From Scatomonas sp963928055 (GTDB taxonomy: Bacteria > Bacillota > Clostridia > Lachnospirales > Lachnospiraceae), in assembly GCA_963928055.1 (NCBI GenBank), contig CAWVDN010000001.1, forward strand, positions 992,001-1,056,000: a stretch of DNA of 64,000 nucleotides, given 5' to 3'. The notes under the pieces are model-generated. The model was not told the origin of the DNA, did not search any database, and saw only the letters and a list, made by a program, of their open reading frames with translations. This document shows positions 1-8,592 of the stretch, in pieces (position 1 is the stretch's first letter; every line of letters starts with the position of its first letter). A program made the translations under genes and the position numbers.

Positions 1-1396
1 CGTAATCCGGGTGGAGCATGAGAAAGGCAATCAACTCCTTGGCGCTGAAGGACTTGCCCGCGCCAGGTACACCCAGCAGGAAGGCCGACTGGTTCAAGAG
101 GTTCGCCTTGTTGCACATGATGAGATTGTGGGAAATGGCGTTTTCTCCGAAATAAATGCCGCCCTTATCCTGGATCTCCTGTACCTTGAAGGGAATAAAC
201 ACGGCCAGAGATTCCGTAGTAAGAGTGCGAAACGCATTGATTTTCCGCGCCCCGATGGGCAAGGCGGTGTTGAGGCCATCAAGCTGCTGGAACTTGAGCA
301 CCGCAAACTGGCACATATGCTTTCGTGCCACAGAGAGCACCGCTTCGGTGTCGCTGTCAAGCTGCTCCTTGGTGTCGGCGGTGATGGCCAGGGTCATCAC
401 CGCGAACATCATCCGCTGGTCGCGGGTGGTGAGGTCGTCCAAAAATTCCTTGCTTTCTTTCCGCTGCAGCTCCATATCATAAGGAACCACGGCGCTGAAA
501 TTGTTGTTGGCATTCTGGCGGCGCTGCCAATTGGTAATGTTGGTTTCCACACCCAGCAGGCGGTTTTCTACCTCGCGGACGGCCTCATCGGTGGGAACCG
601 GCACAACGTCGATGGAGAACATCAGATTGCGATTAAAATCCGTCAGCTCCGTCACCATGTTATCCTTAATATAAGAAGCGTAGTCTTTGAGGAACAGCAC
701 CCGGCAGAACTTATCGCCCAGCTTCAGATAGTCGCTGTTTTTCTCGATCCCATCCGGACAGATATAATCCTTAAAGCTATGGCCCCGTTTCATCATCTCG
801 CGGGCATTGAAAACAAATTCGGATTCCTCGCCCTGGCGGTAGAAGTCGTGCAGGATACGCAGGCGCTCGGTGGCGTCCAGCTCCACGCACTTGGAGCCAA
901 GGGCCGCAAAGTGGGAAATCAGGTCGGCTCCCACACGAGAAAAATAGGCGCGGGCCTCCTCGATGTCCTTCTTCACCACGGAGATGGTGATATACTTTTC
1001 CTGCATAATACCGTTGGCTCCGGTAGCCTTATCCATCAGCATTTGGTTGTACTCCTTACGGTACTCATCCCGGAAATCCCCCTGCATGGGCATGAGGATG
1101 GACGTTTCAAAGCTGGCCTGATTCATACGGCGGTTATTGATGGTGATTTTCGTCACCGCGCCGGAATCCAGGGAATTGAGCAGCTCCGAGTAGGTGAGGA
1201 ACATGGATTCCTTGTCCTCGCGGCTGGCCACCAGATAGTTGATGTCGCTGAATTTATAGGTTTTGGAAAACTTGTTCCCCACAAGAAAAATGCCGTCCGG
1301 CCAGATACGGCGGACGGGGATCACATCCTGCACTTTCCGGGGGACGGTATAACGCTCCTTTTCCTGCTTGGACATGGTTTTGATGGTCTTAATCAT
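1..1396 (-). CDS. VirB4-family conjugation ATPase (partial, C-terminus beyond window)
   Basis: About 465 N-terminal residues are visible; the frame is open to the left edge. VirB4/TraE proteins are hexameric ATPases that power the type IV secretion channel at the inner face of the membrane. The Walker A motif GVPGAGKSFSAKE is read at the extreme left edge (bases about 55-80), preceded by the VirB4-like N-terminal domain. The ATG at 1396 overlaps the end of the PrgI gene by 8 bases, as in related conjugative elements. The missing part should contain Walker B and the C-terminal ATPase lobe. Its place after PrgI, VirB6 and VirD4 fits a Tn1549-type transfer operon. Identification is firm; completeness cannot be judged. 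Confidence 0.93.
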   Translation of the reverse strand, partial: MIKTIKTMSKQEKERYTVPRKVQDVIPVRRIWPDGIFLVGNKFSKTYKFSDINYLVASREDKESMFLTYSELLNSLDSGAVTKITINNRRMNQASFETSILMPMQGDFRDEYRKEYNQMLMDKATGANGIMQEKYITISVVKKDIEEARAYFSRVGADLISHFAALGSKCVELDATERLRILHDFYRQGEESEFVFNAREMMKRGHSFKDYICPDGIEKNSDYLKLGDKFCRVLFLKDYASYIKDNMVTELTDFNRNLMFSIDVVPVPTDEAVREVENRLLGVETNITNWQRRQNANNNFSAVVPYDMELQRKESKEFLDDLTTRDQRMMFAVMTLAITADTKEQLDSDTEAVLSVARKHMCQFAVLKFQQLDGLNTALPIGARKINAFRTLTTESLAVFIPFKVQEIQDKGGIYFGENAISHNLIMCNKANLLNQSAFLLGVPGAGKSFSAKELIAFLMLHPDY

Positions 1397-1802
1397 GCTT
1401 GGCCTCCTTCCGCTTGCTAAAGTGTTTCGGCTCCTGCCGGCGCTTCTTGCCGGGCCGCCCGGTTTGCAGCTCCTCGATGGTATCTTTCAGAGCCGCATAG
1501 TAGTAGTTGCTGTCCTCGAACTTAAACTCCTTCGGCTCCAGCATTTCCGAGCGCAGCCACGCCCAGATGAATTGTTCCGCCGTCATGCCGTGATAGGTGA
1601 TGAACCCCAGCATGGCAAAGGGGGCCGCTCCCAAAATGCACATCCAGGACAGGGTCTCCACCCCAAAGTAGGGGCGCAGGATAAAATAAAGGCCCACGGC
1701 CACGCCGCAGGCAAGAACAGAAAAGATGAACTGCCGCATACTCAAACCGAAAAACATGGATTCGGTGTAGTTGCGGATTTCCCGGTTGATCTTGACTTCC
1801 AA
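1389..1802 (-). CDS. PrgI family membrane protein
   Basis: 137-residue protein of the PrgI family, a small inner-membrane component found next to VirB4 in Gram-positive conjugation systems; it probably anchors or recruits the ATPase. Two hydrophobic segments (about residues 25-45 and 53-72) are followed by a basic cytoplasmic tail ending in KRKEAKHD. The start is TTG at 1802, chosen because a GAGGTGA ribosome binding site lies just upstream and the family N-terminus (MEVKINREIRNY) begins there. It lies 4 bases below the preceding gene and overlaps VirB4 by 8 bases, so translation is probably coupled. Confidence 0.88.
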   Translation of the reverse strand: MEVKINREIRNYTESMFFGLSMRQFIFSVLACGVAVGLYFILRPYFGVETLSWMCILGAAPFAMLGFITYHGMTAEQFIWAWLRSEMLEPKEFKFEDSNYYYAALKDTIEELQTGRPGKKRRQEPKHFSKRKEAKHD

Positions 1803-1806
1803 AATA

Positions 1807-2022
1807 TCACCTCACAATCACATCGCCGGTTTCCAGGTAAACAATGCTGCTCTTGGGAATATAGGCAAAGCCCAGCAGCCGGTCGCCCACGGTAAAAATC
1901 TCGTCTGGAGCCGCTTTGGAGAAATGGCCCACAATTCCCTTTTCAGCGGGCAGTTCGTAATCCTCCACCATTGGGATGGCGGTTCCATCAATCAAGTGCA
2001 GCACATAGGTTTGATAACGCAT
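1807..2022 (-). CDS. Small hypothetical conjugation protein
   Basis: 71 residues, soluble, rich in beta-forming residues (for example GFAYIPKSSIVYLETGDVIVR at the C-terminus). I do not recognise a named domain. A GGAGG site lies 8 bases before the ATG. It sits between the VirB6-like and PrgI genes in a tightly spaced operon, so it is probably an accessory part of the transfer apparatus or a small regulator of it. Function unknown. Confidence 0.7.
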   Translation of the reverse strand: MRYQTYVLHLIDGTAIPMVEDYELPAEKGIVGHFSKAAPDEIFTVGDRLLGFAYIPKSSIVYLETGDVIVR

Positions 2023-2038
2023 TTGTTTTCCTCCTTTT

Positions 2039-2875
2039 TTACAGGCCCATCATCTCGCGCACCACGCGGTCAGCCATTTTCACCGCGCCCACGAGGACGA
2101 GCATATTAAAGACCAGCTCCCCGATATAGCTCCACACCTGCGTGACTGCCGCCGCATTGGGGTCAATGGCTGGCGGGGACGCCGCAAACAGGGAAAAGAT
2201 AATGCAGGCCAGTACAATGATGGCCCCTTCCAGACACACGGCGGCATACGACTTGATAAAGCTCTTGCCCACGTTTTGGGTCGGTTCCCCGGCGAAGGTA
2301 GACAGAGGCACCGGCGCGATGGCCGTGTATAAATAGAGCTTAAAAAACCGCCCGTACACGGTCATAATCATGATGAAAGACAATACTGTGATGAACAGCC
2401 CACCGATGAGCGTCACAGCCCACAAGGGGATACTCTCGAAAAAGCCGCAGCTTTCCACCGCGTCAATGATTTCCTGTGGCAACACAGTCTGTTGGGCCGA
2501 ACCAAAGCCCGCCGCGTTCATAATGGTGGAGACAAGGCCCTGGACGATATTAAAGAGGGCCATCATCAGCTCCAGCCCATAGGTCACGACGCCTTTGGCA
2601 ATGGCAAACCGGATGAACAGCTTCAGGGCGTGCTCCGGCTTTTTTACCTCTGCGAATGAGCCGCAGGTGCGCATAACGCCTACCACAAAGAACAGCACCA
2701 AAAGCGCAAGGCCAATGGCCCGCACCGCGTCGTGGATGTTGACAATGACGCCCCAGATGGAGCCGCCCTTAAACTGTTCCGGGCTTTGGGTGATGAGCTG
2801 CCAAATCTCGGACAGGTACTTGTTCCAGGTGTCGAGGGCATTTTGCAAATTTTGAACAACCCAGTTATCGGACAT
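2039..2875 (-). CDS. VirB6/TrbL-like conjugal transfer membrane protein
   Basis: 278 residues with about six hydrophobic segments (roughly 57-80, 95-115, 150-175, 178-195, 213-235, 248-265), the polytopic layout of VirB6/TrbL proteins that form the inner-membrane channel of type IV secretion systems. The start follows AAAGGAGG at good spacing. It is flanked by Maff2 and PrgI genes, the usual order in Tn1549-like elements. Assignment rests on topology, size and neighbourhood; VirB6 sequences themselves are poorly conserved. Confidence 0.85.
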   Translation of the reverse strand: MSDNWVVQNLQNALDTWNKYLSEIWQLITQSPEQFKGGSIWGVIVNIHDAVRAIGLALLVLFFVVGVMRTCGSFAEVKKPEHALKLFIRFAIAKGVVTYGLELMMALFNIVQGLVSTIMNAAGFGSAQQTVLPQEIIDAVESCGFFESIPLWAVTLIGGLFITVLSFIMIMTVYGRFFKLYLYTAIAPVPLSTFAGEPTQNVGKSFIKSYAAVCLEGAIIVLACIIFSLFAASPPAIDPNAAAVTQVWSYIGELVFNMLVLVGAVKMADRVVREMMGL

Positions 2876-2948
2876 TCAACAACCTCCTTTCCGGCAACGG
2901 TAAGGGGCAGGCCGCCATGGACCTGCCCCCGTACTGCCGTTATTCGAA

Positions 2949-3302
2949 TCAGCCGGTAATCAGGGTCAAAATCTCCTTTGCAAACGTAATCACAACGCCG
3001 CCGGCCAGGGTGAGAAAACCGTTGGCCCGCTGGCTGGGGTCGTGGGATTTGAGAGACAAACCGATCTGTACCACGCCGAAGCCCAGCAGGATCATACCCA
3101 CGGCGCGGATCAGGCCGAAGATGAAATCACTGAGGTTGTTGATAACCGTCAACGGGTCGCTGGCGGCAAAGGCCGTAGTGGTGCAGCAGCACAGCATGAG
3201 CACCAGGGCCGCATAAACGGCAAAGGCGCTCCGGCTCTTTTTGCCCATGGGCAGGCTGCGAGTTTCTTTCTTCTGCTTGCTTTCCTTCTTAAACAGTTTC
3301 AT
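2949..3302 (-). CDS. Maff2 family mobile-element membrane protein
   Basis: 117 residues from ATG 3302 (MKLFKKESKQ). A longer upstream reading frame exists, but its extra residues are only the shadow of virD4. A basic N-terminus and a signal-peptide-like hydrophobic stretch ending in TTTAFAAS (about 28-48) are followed by two hydrophobic segments (about 58-80 and 97-116). This matches Maff2 proteins, found almost only in conjugative elements of Firmicutes. The small, exported, two-helix layout resembles VirB2-type pilins, which is an inference. It overlaps the end of virD4 by 14 bases. Confidence 0.82.
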   Translation of the reverse strand: MKLFKKESKQKKETRSLPMGKKSRSAFAVYAALVLMLCCCTTTAFAASDPLTVINNLSDFIFGLIRAVGMILLGFGVVQIGLSLKSHDPSQRANGFLTLAGGVVITFAKEILTLITG

Positions 3303-5109
3303 TTTGGGTGTCCTCCTTAAATTGAAAGATATTCTCCATGTCCTCATCGGACAGAAGCTCGTAAAGGGTTTCCGGCTCCTGGATATTGGCAAAGTCGCCG
3401 GGGGTGAGGCGGCCAATGACCATATCCGCCACAGCGTTTTCGGTGCCGCCGTGGGAATAGACGGGCGCGCCGCCGTCGGTGGTGTACTTGATGTTGGGGT
3501 GTTTCAAAAGGTCGTACTTTTCATCCATCAGCGGCGCTTCGCCACGGATAAAGAGCAGAGCCAGGTTGTTGTCCAGCATACGGACCTCATCGGGCGTCAT
3601 CAGCTCCCGGCCCGTGATCTGGTTGTTGGTGGAATAGCTGCCGGAATGCCCGGTGCTCTTGCCGTAGGTGTCCAGCCAGAGGGTGCTTTTCCCCAGGTAG
3701 TTCTCGGAGATCAGCTTGTGGGTGGACGTTTCATTGCCGCCCAGGTACAGAAATTCATCGCAGTTGCCGATGATGGATTCCCATTGCTTTTCAAACAGCG
3801 CCTTGAGCTGGGCAATGTTCTGGATGATGATAGAAACACTGATATTCCGGGAGCGCATGGTGGCCAGCAGCTTGTCGAAATCATCGGGCAAGCTCACGTT
3901 GGCGAACTCATCCATGAGAAAATGCACCGGTGTGGGCAGGCTCCCGCCGTGTACCCGGTCGGCAGAATAAAAAAGTTCCTGGAAGGTGCTGGCATACAGC
4001 AGGCTTACCAGGAAGTTGAAGCTGGCGTCGTTGTCCGGAATGAGGGCAAAGAGAGCCACTTTTTTCTCGCCCAGGCTGGAAAGGTCCAGCTCATCCGTGG
4101 CGGTGAGGGCCGCCACCGAGGACAGATTGAATTTTTCCAGGCGGGACGCCAAAGTGATTTGAATGGATTTCAGCGTTTTGGCAGAGCCGGAACGGTAATC
4201 CTTGTAATACTTCACGGCGATGTGGTCCGGGGAACGCATTTCCAGCCGGTCAAACAGCTCGTCCAGGGGGGATTGGTAGGAGTCATCGTCCTCCCGCACC
4301 TCGCCGGCACGGAGCATTTCCATGACCATGGGGAAATTCTTTTCGTCCTCCGGTGCTTCGTACCACAGGTAAAACACTAAAGCCATGAGGAGCATACTGG
4401 CCGCCGTATCCCAGAAGGGGTCGTTAGACTGGCTCCCTTTCGGGGTGGTGGCTTTGAACAGGTTCGTCACCATCTTCTGCACATCGTTGTCGGATTTCAG
4501 ATAGGCAAAGGGATTGTAGCAGTGGCTTTTCTCCATGTTCAGAAGGTCCACCACCTTGATCTCATAGCCCATCTGTTCCAGCAGGCCGCCGCAGTCACGG
4601 AGCAGTTCCCCCTTACAGTCCAAAATAAAAAGGGACGTATTGCATTGGCAGATGTTCACTTTGGCGTAGAACCGACTTTTTCCCGCGCCGCTGCCGCCCA
4701 CCACCAAAGTGTTGAGGTTGCGGCGGTGTTTCCGGCCATCCAGCCCCATGCGGACGTGCTGGGTGAAAATGCGGTTTTTGAATGGGTCCTTGTCCCGGTA
4801 TTTCTTATTCACGGCCCGCGGATCGCCCCATTTGGCGGAACCGTGTTCTTCGCCTCGTCTGTAATTGCGCCGGGAAGAAAGATAAATGCCAATGCCCAGC
4901 CCATAGGCGGCAATAAAAATGAGGACAGTTTTTACACTGTCCTCACACCACACGATTTTGAATGGATTGTTCATTGCCGCAGGCAGGGCGCTGACGATCT
5001 CCGAAAGTCCCCCGGAAATGGCAGGCGCAATCAGCAGGGCGAACCAGATCACCGGGACCAGCCCCAGGGCATAGAGCCAGGGGCCGCCCGCCTTGTTATC
5101 TGGCTTCAT
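3289..5109 (-). CDS. VirD4/TraG type IV coupling protein
   Basis: 606 residues. Two N-terminal membrane helices (about 10-32 and 52-75) precede the ATPase: Walker A VVGGSGAGKSRFYAK and Walker B HFLMDEFANV, both typical of TraG/VirD4. Coupling proteins dock the relaxosome onto the secretion channel. The start at 5109 (MKPDNKAGG) is preferred over the in-frame upstream Met because the upstream residues overlap the preceding gene and have low-complexity composition. It overlaps the upstream small gene by 14 bases and Maff2 by 14 bases, indicating one operon. All expected motifs look intact. Confidence 0.96.
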   Translation of the reverse strand: MKPDNKAGGPWLYALGLVPVIWFALLIAPAISGGLSEIVSALPAAMNNPFKIVWCEDSVKTVLIFIAAYGLGIGIYLSSRRNYRRGEEHGSAKWGDPRAVNKKYRDKDPFKNRIFTQHVRMGLDGRKHRRNLNTLVVGGSGAGKSRFYAKVNICQCNTSLFILDCKGELLRDCGGLLEQMGYEIKVVDLLNMEKSHCYNPFAYLKSDNDVQKMVTNLFKATTPKGSQSNDPFWDTAASMLLMALVFYLWYEAPEDEKNFPMVMEMLRAGEVREDDDSYQSPLDELFDRLEMRSPDHIAVKYYKDYRSGSAKTLKSIQITLASRLEKFNLSSVAALTATDELDLSSLGEKKVALFALIPDNDASFNFLVSLLYASTFQELFYSADRVHGGSLPTPVHFLMDEFANVSLPDDFDKLLATMRSRNISVSIIIQNIAQLKALFEKQWESIIGNCDEFLYLGGNETSTHKLISENYLGKSTLWLDTYGKSTGHSGSYSTNNQITGRELMTPDEVRMLDNNLALLFIRGEAPLMDEKYDLLKHPNIKYTTDGGAPVYSHGGTENAVADMVIGRLTPGDFANIQEPETLYELLSDEDMENIFQFKEDTQNETV

Positions 5110-5389
5110 CCCGGCGTCTTCCTTTCTTGGGGGTCCCCGCAAAGTCATCAGACTTTGTGGGGAGAGGAGGAGCGGCGGAACGGTCGAGCTTTTGCCCGCC
5201 TGCGGGCGAAACGAGAGAGTGCAGCCCGCGACGACGAGGGGCGTCAATGGTTTTCAGCAGAACGTCCTCCACCGGGCCGGGGTCGCGCTGTTCCTCCAGC
5301 ATATCGTTCCGCAGCTCATTGAGGGCGCGGATCATAATGCCGTGTTCATAGCTGTCCAGGGTGAGGACAACCTTGTCCTGTCGTTCCAT
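5096..5389 (-). CDS. Small hypothetical protein, paralogue of 36698-36862
   Basis: 97 residues. The N-terminal 50 (VVLTLDSYEHGIMIRALNEL, then RNDMLEEQRD) align with the 54-residue protein at the other end of the element (KIYLTPAENSIVIQSLNHL, then RNTMLRENRD). The C-terminal half is arginine/proline rich, has no counterpart there, and is encoded by DNA containing the hairpin repeat at 5130-5173. The core looks like a compact helical domain of unknown role. The gene lies directly before virD4. Confidence 0.72.
   Translation of the reverse strand: MERQDKVVLTLDSYEHGIMIRALNELRNDMLEEQRDPGPVEDVLLKTIDAPRRRGLHSLVSPAGGQKLDRSAAPPLPTKSDDFAGTPKKGRRRDEAR
5130..5173. repeat. Dispersed hairpin repeat, copy 1
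   Basis: GGGGTCCCCGC followed by a 12-bp stem (5134-5145 with 5152-5163, one mismatch). A second copy in opposite orientation lies at 8655-8692. Between copies the stem changes from AAAG/CTTT to GAAG/CTTC, so pairing is kept. This copy encodes the C-terminal tail of the small protein and ends just before virD4. Confidence 0.6.
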
Positions 5390-5404
5390 TTCTCAAAACC
5401 TCCT

Positions 5405-6328
5405 TTACCGTTCCTGTTCCTTCTGCTTGCTGTCGCGGGTGAGGCCCATAGCCCTGGCCATACGGCCATTCAAGGATTTGAAGGCGTCCCGCATATCGGT
5501 GAGGGCCGCAGGAATATCCTCCCTTGGGACCTGCCCCTGAAACACGCCGTCCAGCTTGGAAATCTCATACTCTTTGGCGTCCACGCCATACCGCTTGCAG
5601 AGCATATAGCTGACCGCATAGGCTTTGTAGCCGTCCGTTTCCCTGGAATAGCCGTCCATGCTTTGGGCAAGCTGCACGTTGGCAACCTCCAGCGAAACAC
5701 AGCGGAAGATGTCCGGCGCGTCCATGCCCTTTTTCACCAGGATGGCGTTCTGCTCTGCGGAAAACATGGCCCCACGGCCCTGGGGCAGCTCCTCCACAGC
5801 CCGGATGGGAACCGGGGAACTGGCGATCAGGCCCTTTAAGAGCAGGCGGTCATCGTAGCTCACCTGGGGCTGTGTCTGATCCCGCGCCGTAGTCTGGGAA
5901 ATATCATAGACTTCCTTGGCGTAAAAGTTCTGGCCCACGCTGCCATCCTCACGCCGGTATGCCTTGCCCGGCTCCAGAATGATGATGGGCAAACGCTTCT
6001 CATCCTCCAAAATCTCGATCCCCTGGGCGTGCCACTCCTTGTAGCCGCCTACACGCACCGCGTCGGGGCATTTATCCCCAATCAGAAGTGCATTGCGAGC
6101 AGAGTGGAAGGGAAAACGGCTCTGCACATCCAGATATGCCTCCATACTGCCCGTACCCTCGGAGAACTCTTCAAAAATCCGGTCCAAGGTGGCATAGGCT
6201 TCTTTTCGCTGTTTTTCCTCCCGGATCTGCCACCACTGGCGCTTGGGGCGCTCTTTCTGGCTTTCCTGCTTTTGCGGCGCGGCCTCCGCCTGGGGCTGCT
6301 GTTCAAACAGATCGTCAAAATTATTCAT
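5405..6328 (-). CDS. ArdC/LtrC-like protein
   Basis: 307 residues from ATG 6328 (MNNFDDLFEQ), 3 bases inside an alternative GTG. A charged, glutamine-rich N-terminus of about 50 residues leads into a domain with FPFHSARNALLI, WHAQGIEIL and IIILEPGKAYRRE, the look of the ArdC/LtrC N-terminal single-strand-DNA-binding domain found in plasmids and ICEs. The C-terminal part (AVSYMLCKRYGV) resembles the peptidase-like region of that family, but no intact HExxH zinc motif is visible. It may protect incoming single strands or inhibit restriction; this is inference. It lies 6 bases after pcfB. Confidence 0.65.
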   Translation of the reverse strand: MNNFDDLFEQQPQAEAAPQKQESQKERPKRQWWQIREEKQRKEAYATLDRIFEEFSEGTGSMEAYLDVQSRFPFHSARNALLIGDKCPDAVRVGGYKEWHAQGIEILEDEKRLPIIILEPGKAYRREDGSVGQNFYAKEVYDISQTTARDQTQPQVSYDDRLLLKGLIASSPVPIRAVEELPQGRGAMFSAEQNAILVKKGMDAPDIFRCVSLEVANVQLAQSMDGYSRETDGYKAYAVSYMLCKRYGVDAKEYEISKLDGVFQGQVPREDIPAALTDMRDAFKSLNGRMARAMGLTRDSKQKEQER

Positions 6329-6334
6329 CACAGA

Positions 6335-7147
6335 TTACCTCTCTTTCGATTTGGGCTTCTTTTTGGGTTTGGGCGGCTGGTGCCGGGTTGTTTTCTGAGC
6401 CGCCTTCTTCTGGGGTGCAGCCGGCTCCTCGGCCCTGGCAGCCTCCGCCTCCTTCTTCCGCTGGGCCTGGATGTCCCGCAGCTCCTGCCGGACGGAAGGC
6501 TTCTCGGCTCCATCAGAAGTACCCCTTGCGGACTTGCTGCTGCTCTCGGAGATAGGCTCGGACGGAGGGGATTTTTCCGCCGCTGGGGCAAAAGGGGCGT
6601 TCTTCTCCGCTGCTGGATTTTCCGGCTGGGCTTTTTCTTTCTGGGTGGGCTTTTCCATCAGCTCATCCAAAAGCTGGTCGTCCACACTCTTTTCCGGCAT
6701 GGCCTGCTCCGGCGCGGCGGGTTCGCTGCCGCGCTGTTCGCGGGATTTCTCAATATCCTCCTTGATCGAAGCCGTATCCACAACGGTGAGCTTGAACTTC
6801 TCCACGATCCGGTTGGCTCTGGCAGCGTCATCCTCGAACACCAGAATGTCGATGGTGTCGTCGCCTTTCTTCACCGGGATGGGCGCATAAAGAATCCCGT
6901 ACCCCTTGGCTTGCTTGGCAAACTCCGGGCAATCCTCCTTCTTGATGGTGTAAACCTTTAAGGGGCGCTTCTCCCGCAGCATGGCTTCAATGCGGGCTTT
7001 GCCCTTGGTCTTTTTCTGGTCTTTCAGAACCGTGTAAAGGGCGGCGGCCAGATTTTTAGCAGCAGAACCGGTGATTTTGAGGGCAAATTCAGCACCCTCC
7101 AGGCTCATCCGTACCACTTGCTCCGCCGCGTCGCCTGAGTTATACAT
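6335..7147 (-). CDS. PcfB family protein (DUF3801)
   Basis: 270 residues. The first 130 form the DUF3801/PcfB domain (SLEGAEFALKITGSAAKNLA, later YGILYAPIPVKK and DILVFEDDAARANRI). The rest is a disordered Pro/Ala/Lys/Glu-rich tail ending in a lysine cluster that could bind nucleic acid. In the enterococcal plasmid pCF10, PcfB helps the relaxosome or coupling protein handle DNA. The start follows GGAGATG. It sits just downstream of the relaxase gene, as expected for this role. Confidence 0.85.
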   Translation of the reverse strand: MYNSGDAAEQVVRMSLEGAEFALKITGSAAKNLAAALYTVLKDQKKTKGKARIEAMLREKRPLKVYTIKKEDCPEFAKQAKGYGILYAPIPVKKGDDTIDILVFEDDAARANRIVEKFKLTVVDTASIKEDIEKSREQRGSEPAAPEQAMPEKSVDDQLLDELMEKPTQKEKAQPENPAAEKNAPFAPAAEKSPPSEPISESSSKSARGTSDGAEKPSVRQELRDIQAQRKKEAEAARAEEPAAPQKKAAQKTTRHQPPKPKKKPKSKER

Positions 7148-7153
7148 CGAAAA

Positions 7154-8591
7154 TCATCTCCTTCCTGGGGGAGCCGCCCGGCCCTGCTCCGGCTCCTGGC
7201 GGGCTTTCTCATCCCTGCCGGAGACTTCCTCACGGGCGGCCTGTATCTTATCCTTGATAGAAGTGGAGCGCAGGGCAATATCCCCGCACAGCTTCACCTC
7301 CCGGCGCAGCTCCTTTATCTGCGCAGAAAGTTCGGAGATCTCAGCCCGGATGTGTTCCTGCTGGGCAGGGTCGGCCAGCACCGCCTTGGTGCGAAGTTTC
7401 CGGTACAGGCTTTTCCTCTGTTCCGTTATGCTTGAAAGCCGAGATTTCAAATCGAATTGATAGACATTGAGCTGCTCCAGGGTGTCAATGTGGTGGCGGG
7501 AAAGAAGGCGGGCTTCATCGGTAAGCTCCTGCGCCCGGATCAAATCCTCTCGCAGTGCATGAGGCACCCACCTGGGCGGGCGGTTCTGCTTTTGTGGGAA
7601 TACCCCCAGCAGATAGCAGTAGTGAAAGTAGAGAGCGCGGAACCCCGTCACCTTTTTGACCTGTTTCAAATCCCCGTGGAGCCTGCACCGCAGCGGCTCC
7701 GGCCTGTGTTCCCGCTGGGGGCGGCGCTGGGCTAAAATCCGCCTGCGGATGTTCTCCATCGAGTAGTCCTCGCCAAAGTTGCGCATGAGCTTGCGCCCAC
7801 GGGGATAATTCAGCGGACGAACCGTAATGTCCTTACCCACCTTGATGTCATAGCCCATCTGCCGCAGGCGATAAAAAAAACTGCCGTTCCGTCATAGACT
7901 GGCGGATGGCAGTATCCACATCGGCTTTGATGAGGGAGAGATAAGTGGGGCGGCCTTCCTGCTCGGCCCGCCATTCCCCGTAGTGCTTGGATTTTCCTCG
8001 CTGGGGGTTCTCAATGACAGAAAGCCCATACTCCCGGCACAGCCGGTCGGATTCCCGCTGCATATCGAAATAATCCTGTTCCGTGCGATGGTATTTGATT
8101 CCATCTACAAAGGAAACCGTATTGAGAACGAAATGGTTGTGCAGATGATTTTCCCTGTCCAGATGGGTAGCCACCAGCACCTGGTATTTTTCACCCCACA
8201 GCTTTTTTGCCAGGGCAAGGCCGATCTCATGGGCCAGCTCCGGCGTGACCTCGCCGGAGGCAAAGCTCTGATAGCCGTGGTAGGCCACAGTCCCGTCCTC
8301 CTTTCCAAACCGCTTTTTTACCGCTATCATCTCATCGCGGGCAGTAGAGGGGCTGCAATTCACCCCGGAAACAAACTGCCGCAGGACCGTTTCGCCTTCG
8401 CTTTCCACCGACTGGCTTGTTTTGTGCCGCTGAACGGCATACTCGATCACATCCGCAAGGCCCTGAGCCTCCTTGCCGTCCATATCCTGCTTTTCAAAGA
8501 AATCAGGGTTTTCGGTCTTGTCTGGATTTTCAATATAAATGAGAACCTTGCCCAGCCAGCCGTTCACCCGCCAGATGGACGTGGTAGCCAC
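7154..8591 (-). pseudogene. MOBP-type relaxase (MobA/VirD2), frameshifted
   Basis: Two overlapping reading frames together give a relaxase of about 479 residues, the family length. The N-terminal part starts with GTG 8591 (VATTSIWRVNGWLGKV), 1 base after the mobC stop, and contains the metal-binding histidines in THLDRENHLHNHFVLN. It ends at 7848 after ERQFFLSP. The C-terminal part resumes as MGYDIKVGKDITVRP with a coiled-coil-like end. A run of eight A (7873-7880, T in the gene) where seven would keep the frame (ERQFFYRLRQMGYD) causes the break. It could be a mutation, a sequencing error or transcriptional slippage. The relaxase nicks oriT and pilots the strand, so the defect would matter for transfer. 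Confidence 0.88.
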
Positions 8592-8592
8592 G

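Noticed and set aside
11..1420. 469-codon plus-strand frame at the left edge
   Set aside because: Antisense to VirB4, which has a clear Walker A motif and family N-terminus on the minus strand.
3303..3416. N-terminal extension of the Maff2 protein to 3416
   Set aside because: The extra residues are only the other frame of virD4; ATG 3302 with the family N-terminus is the real start.
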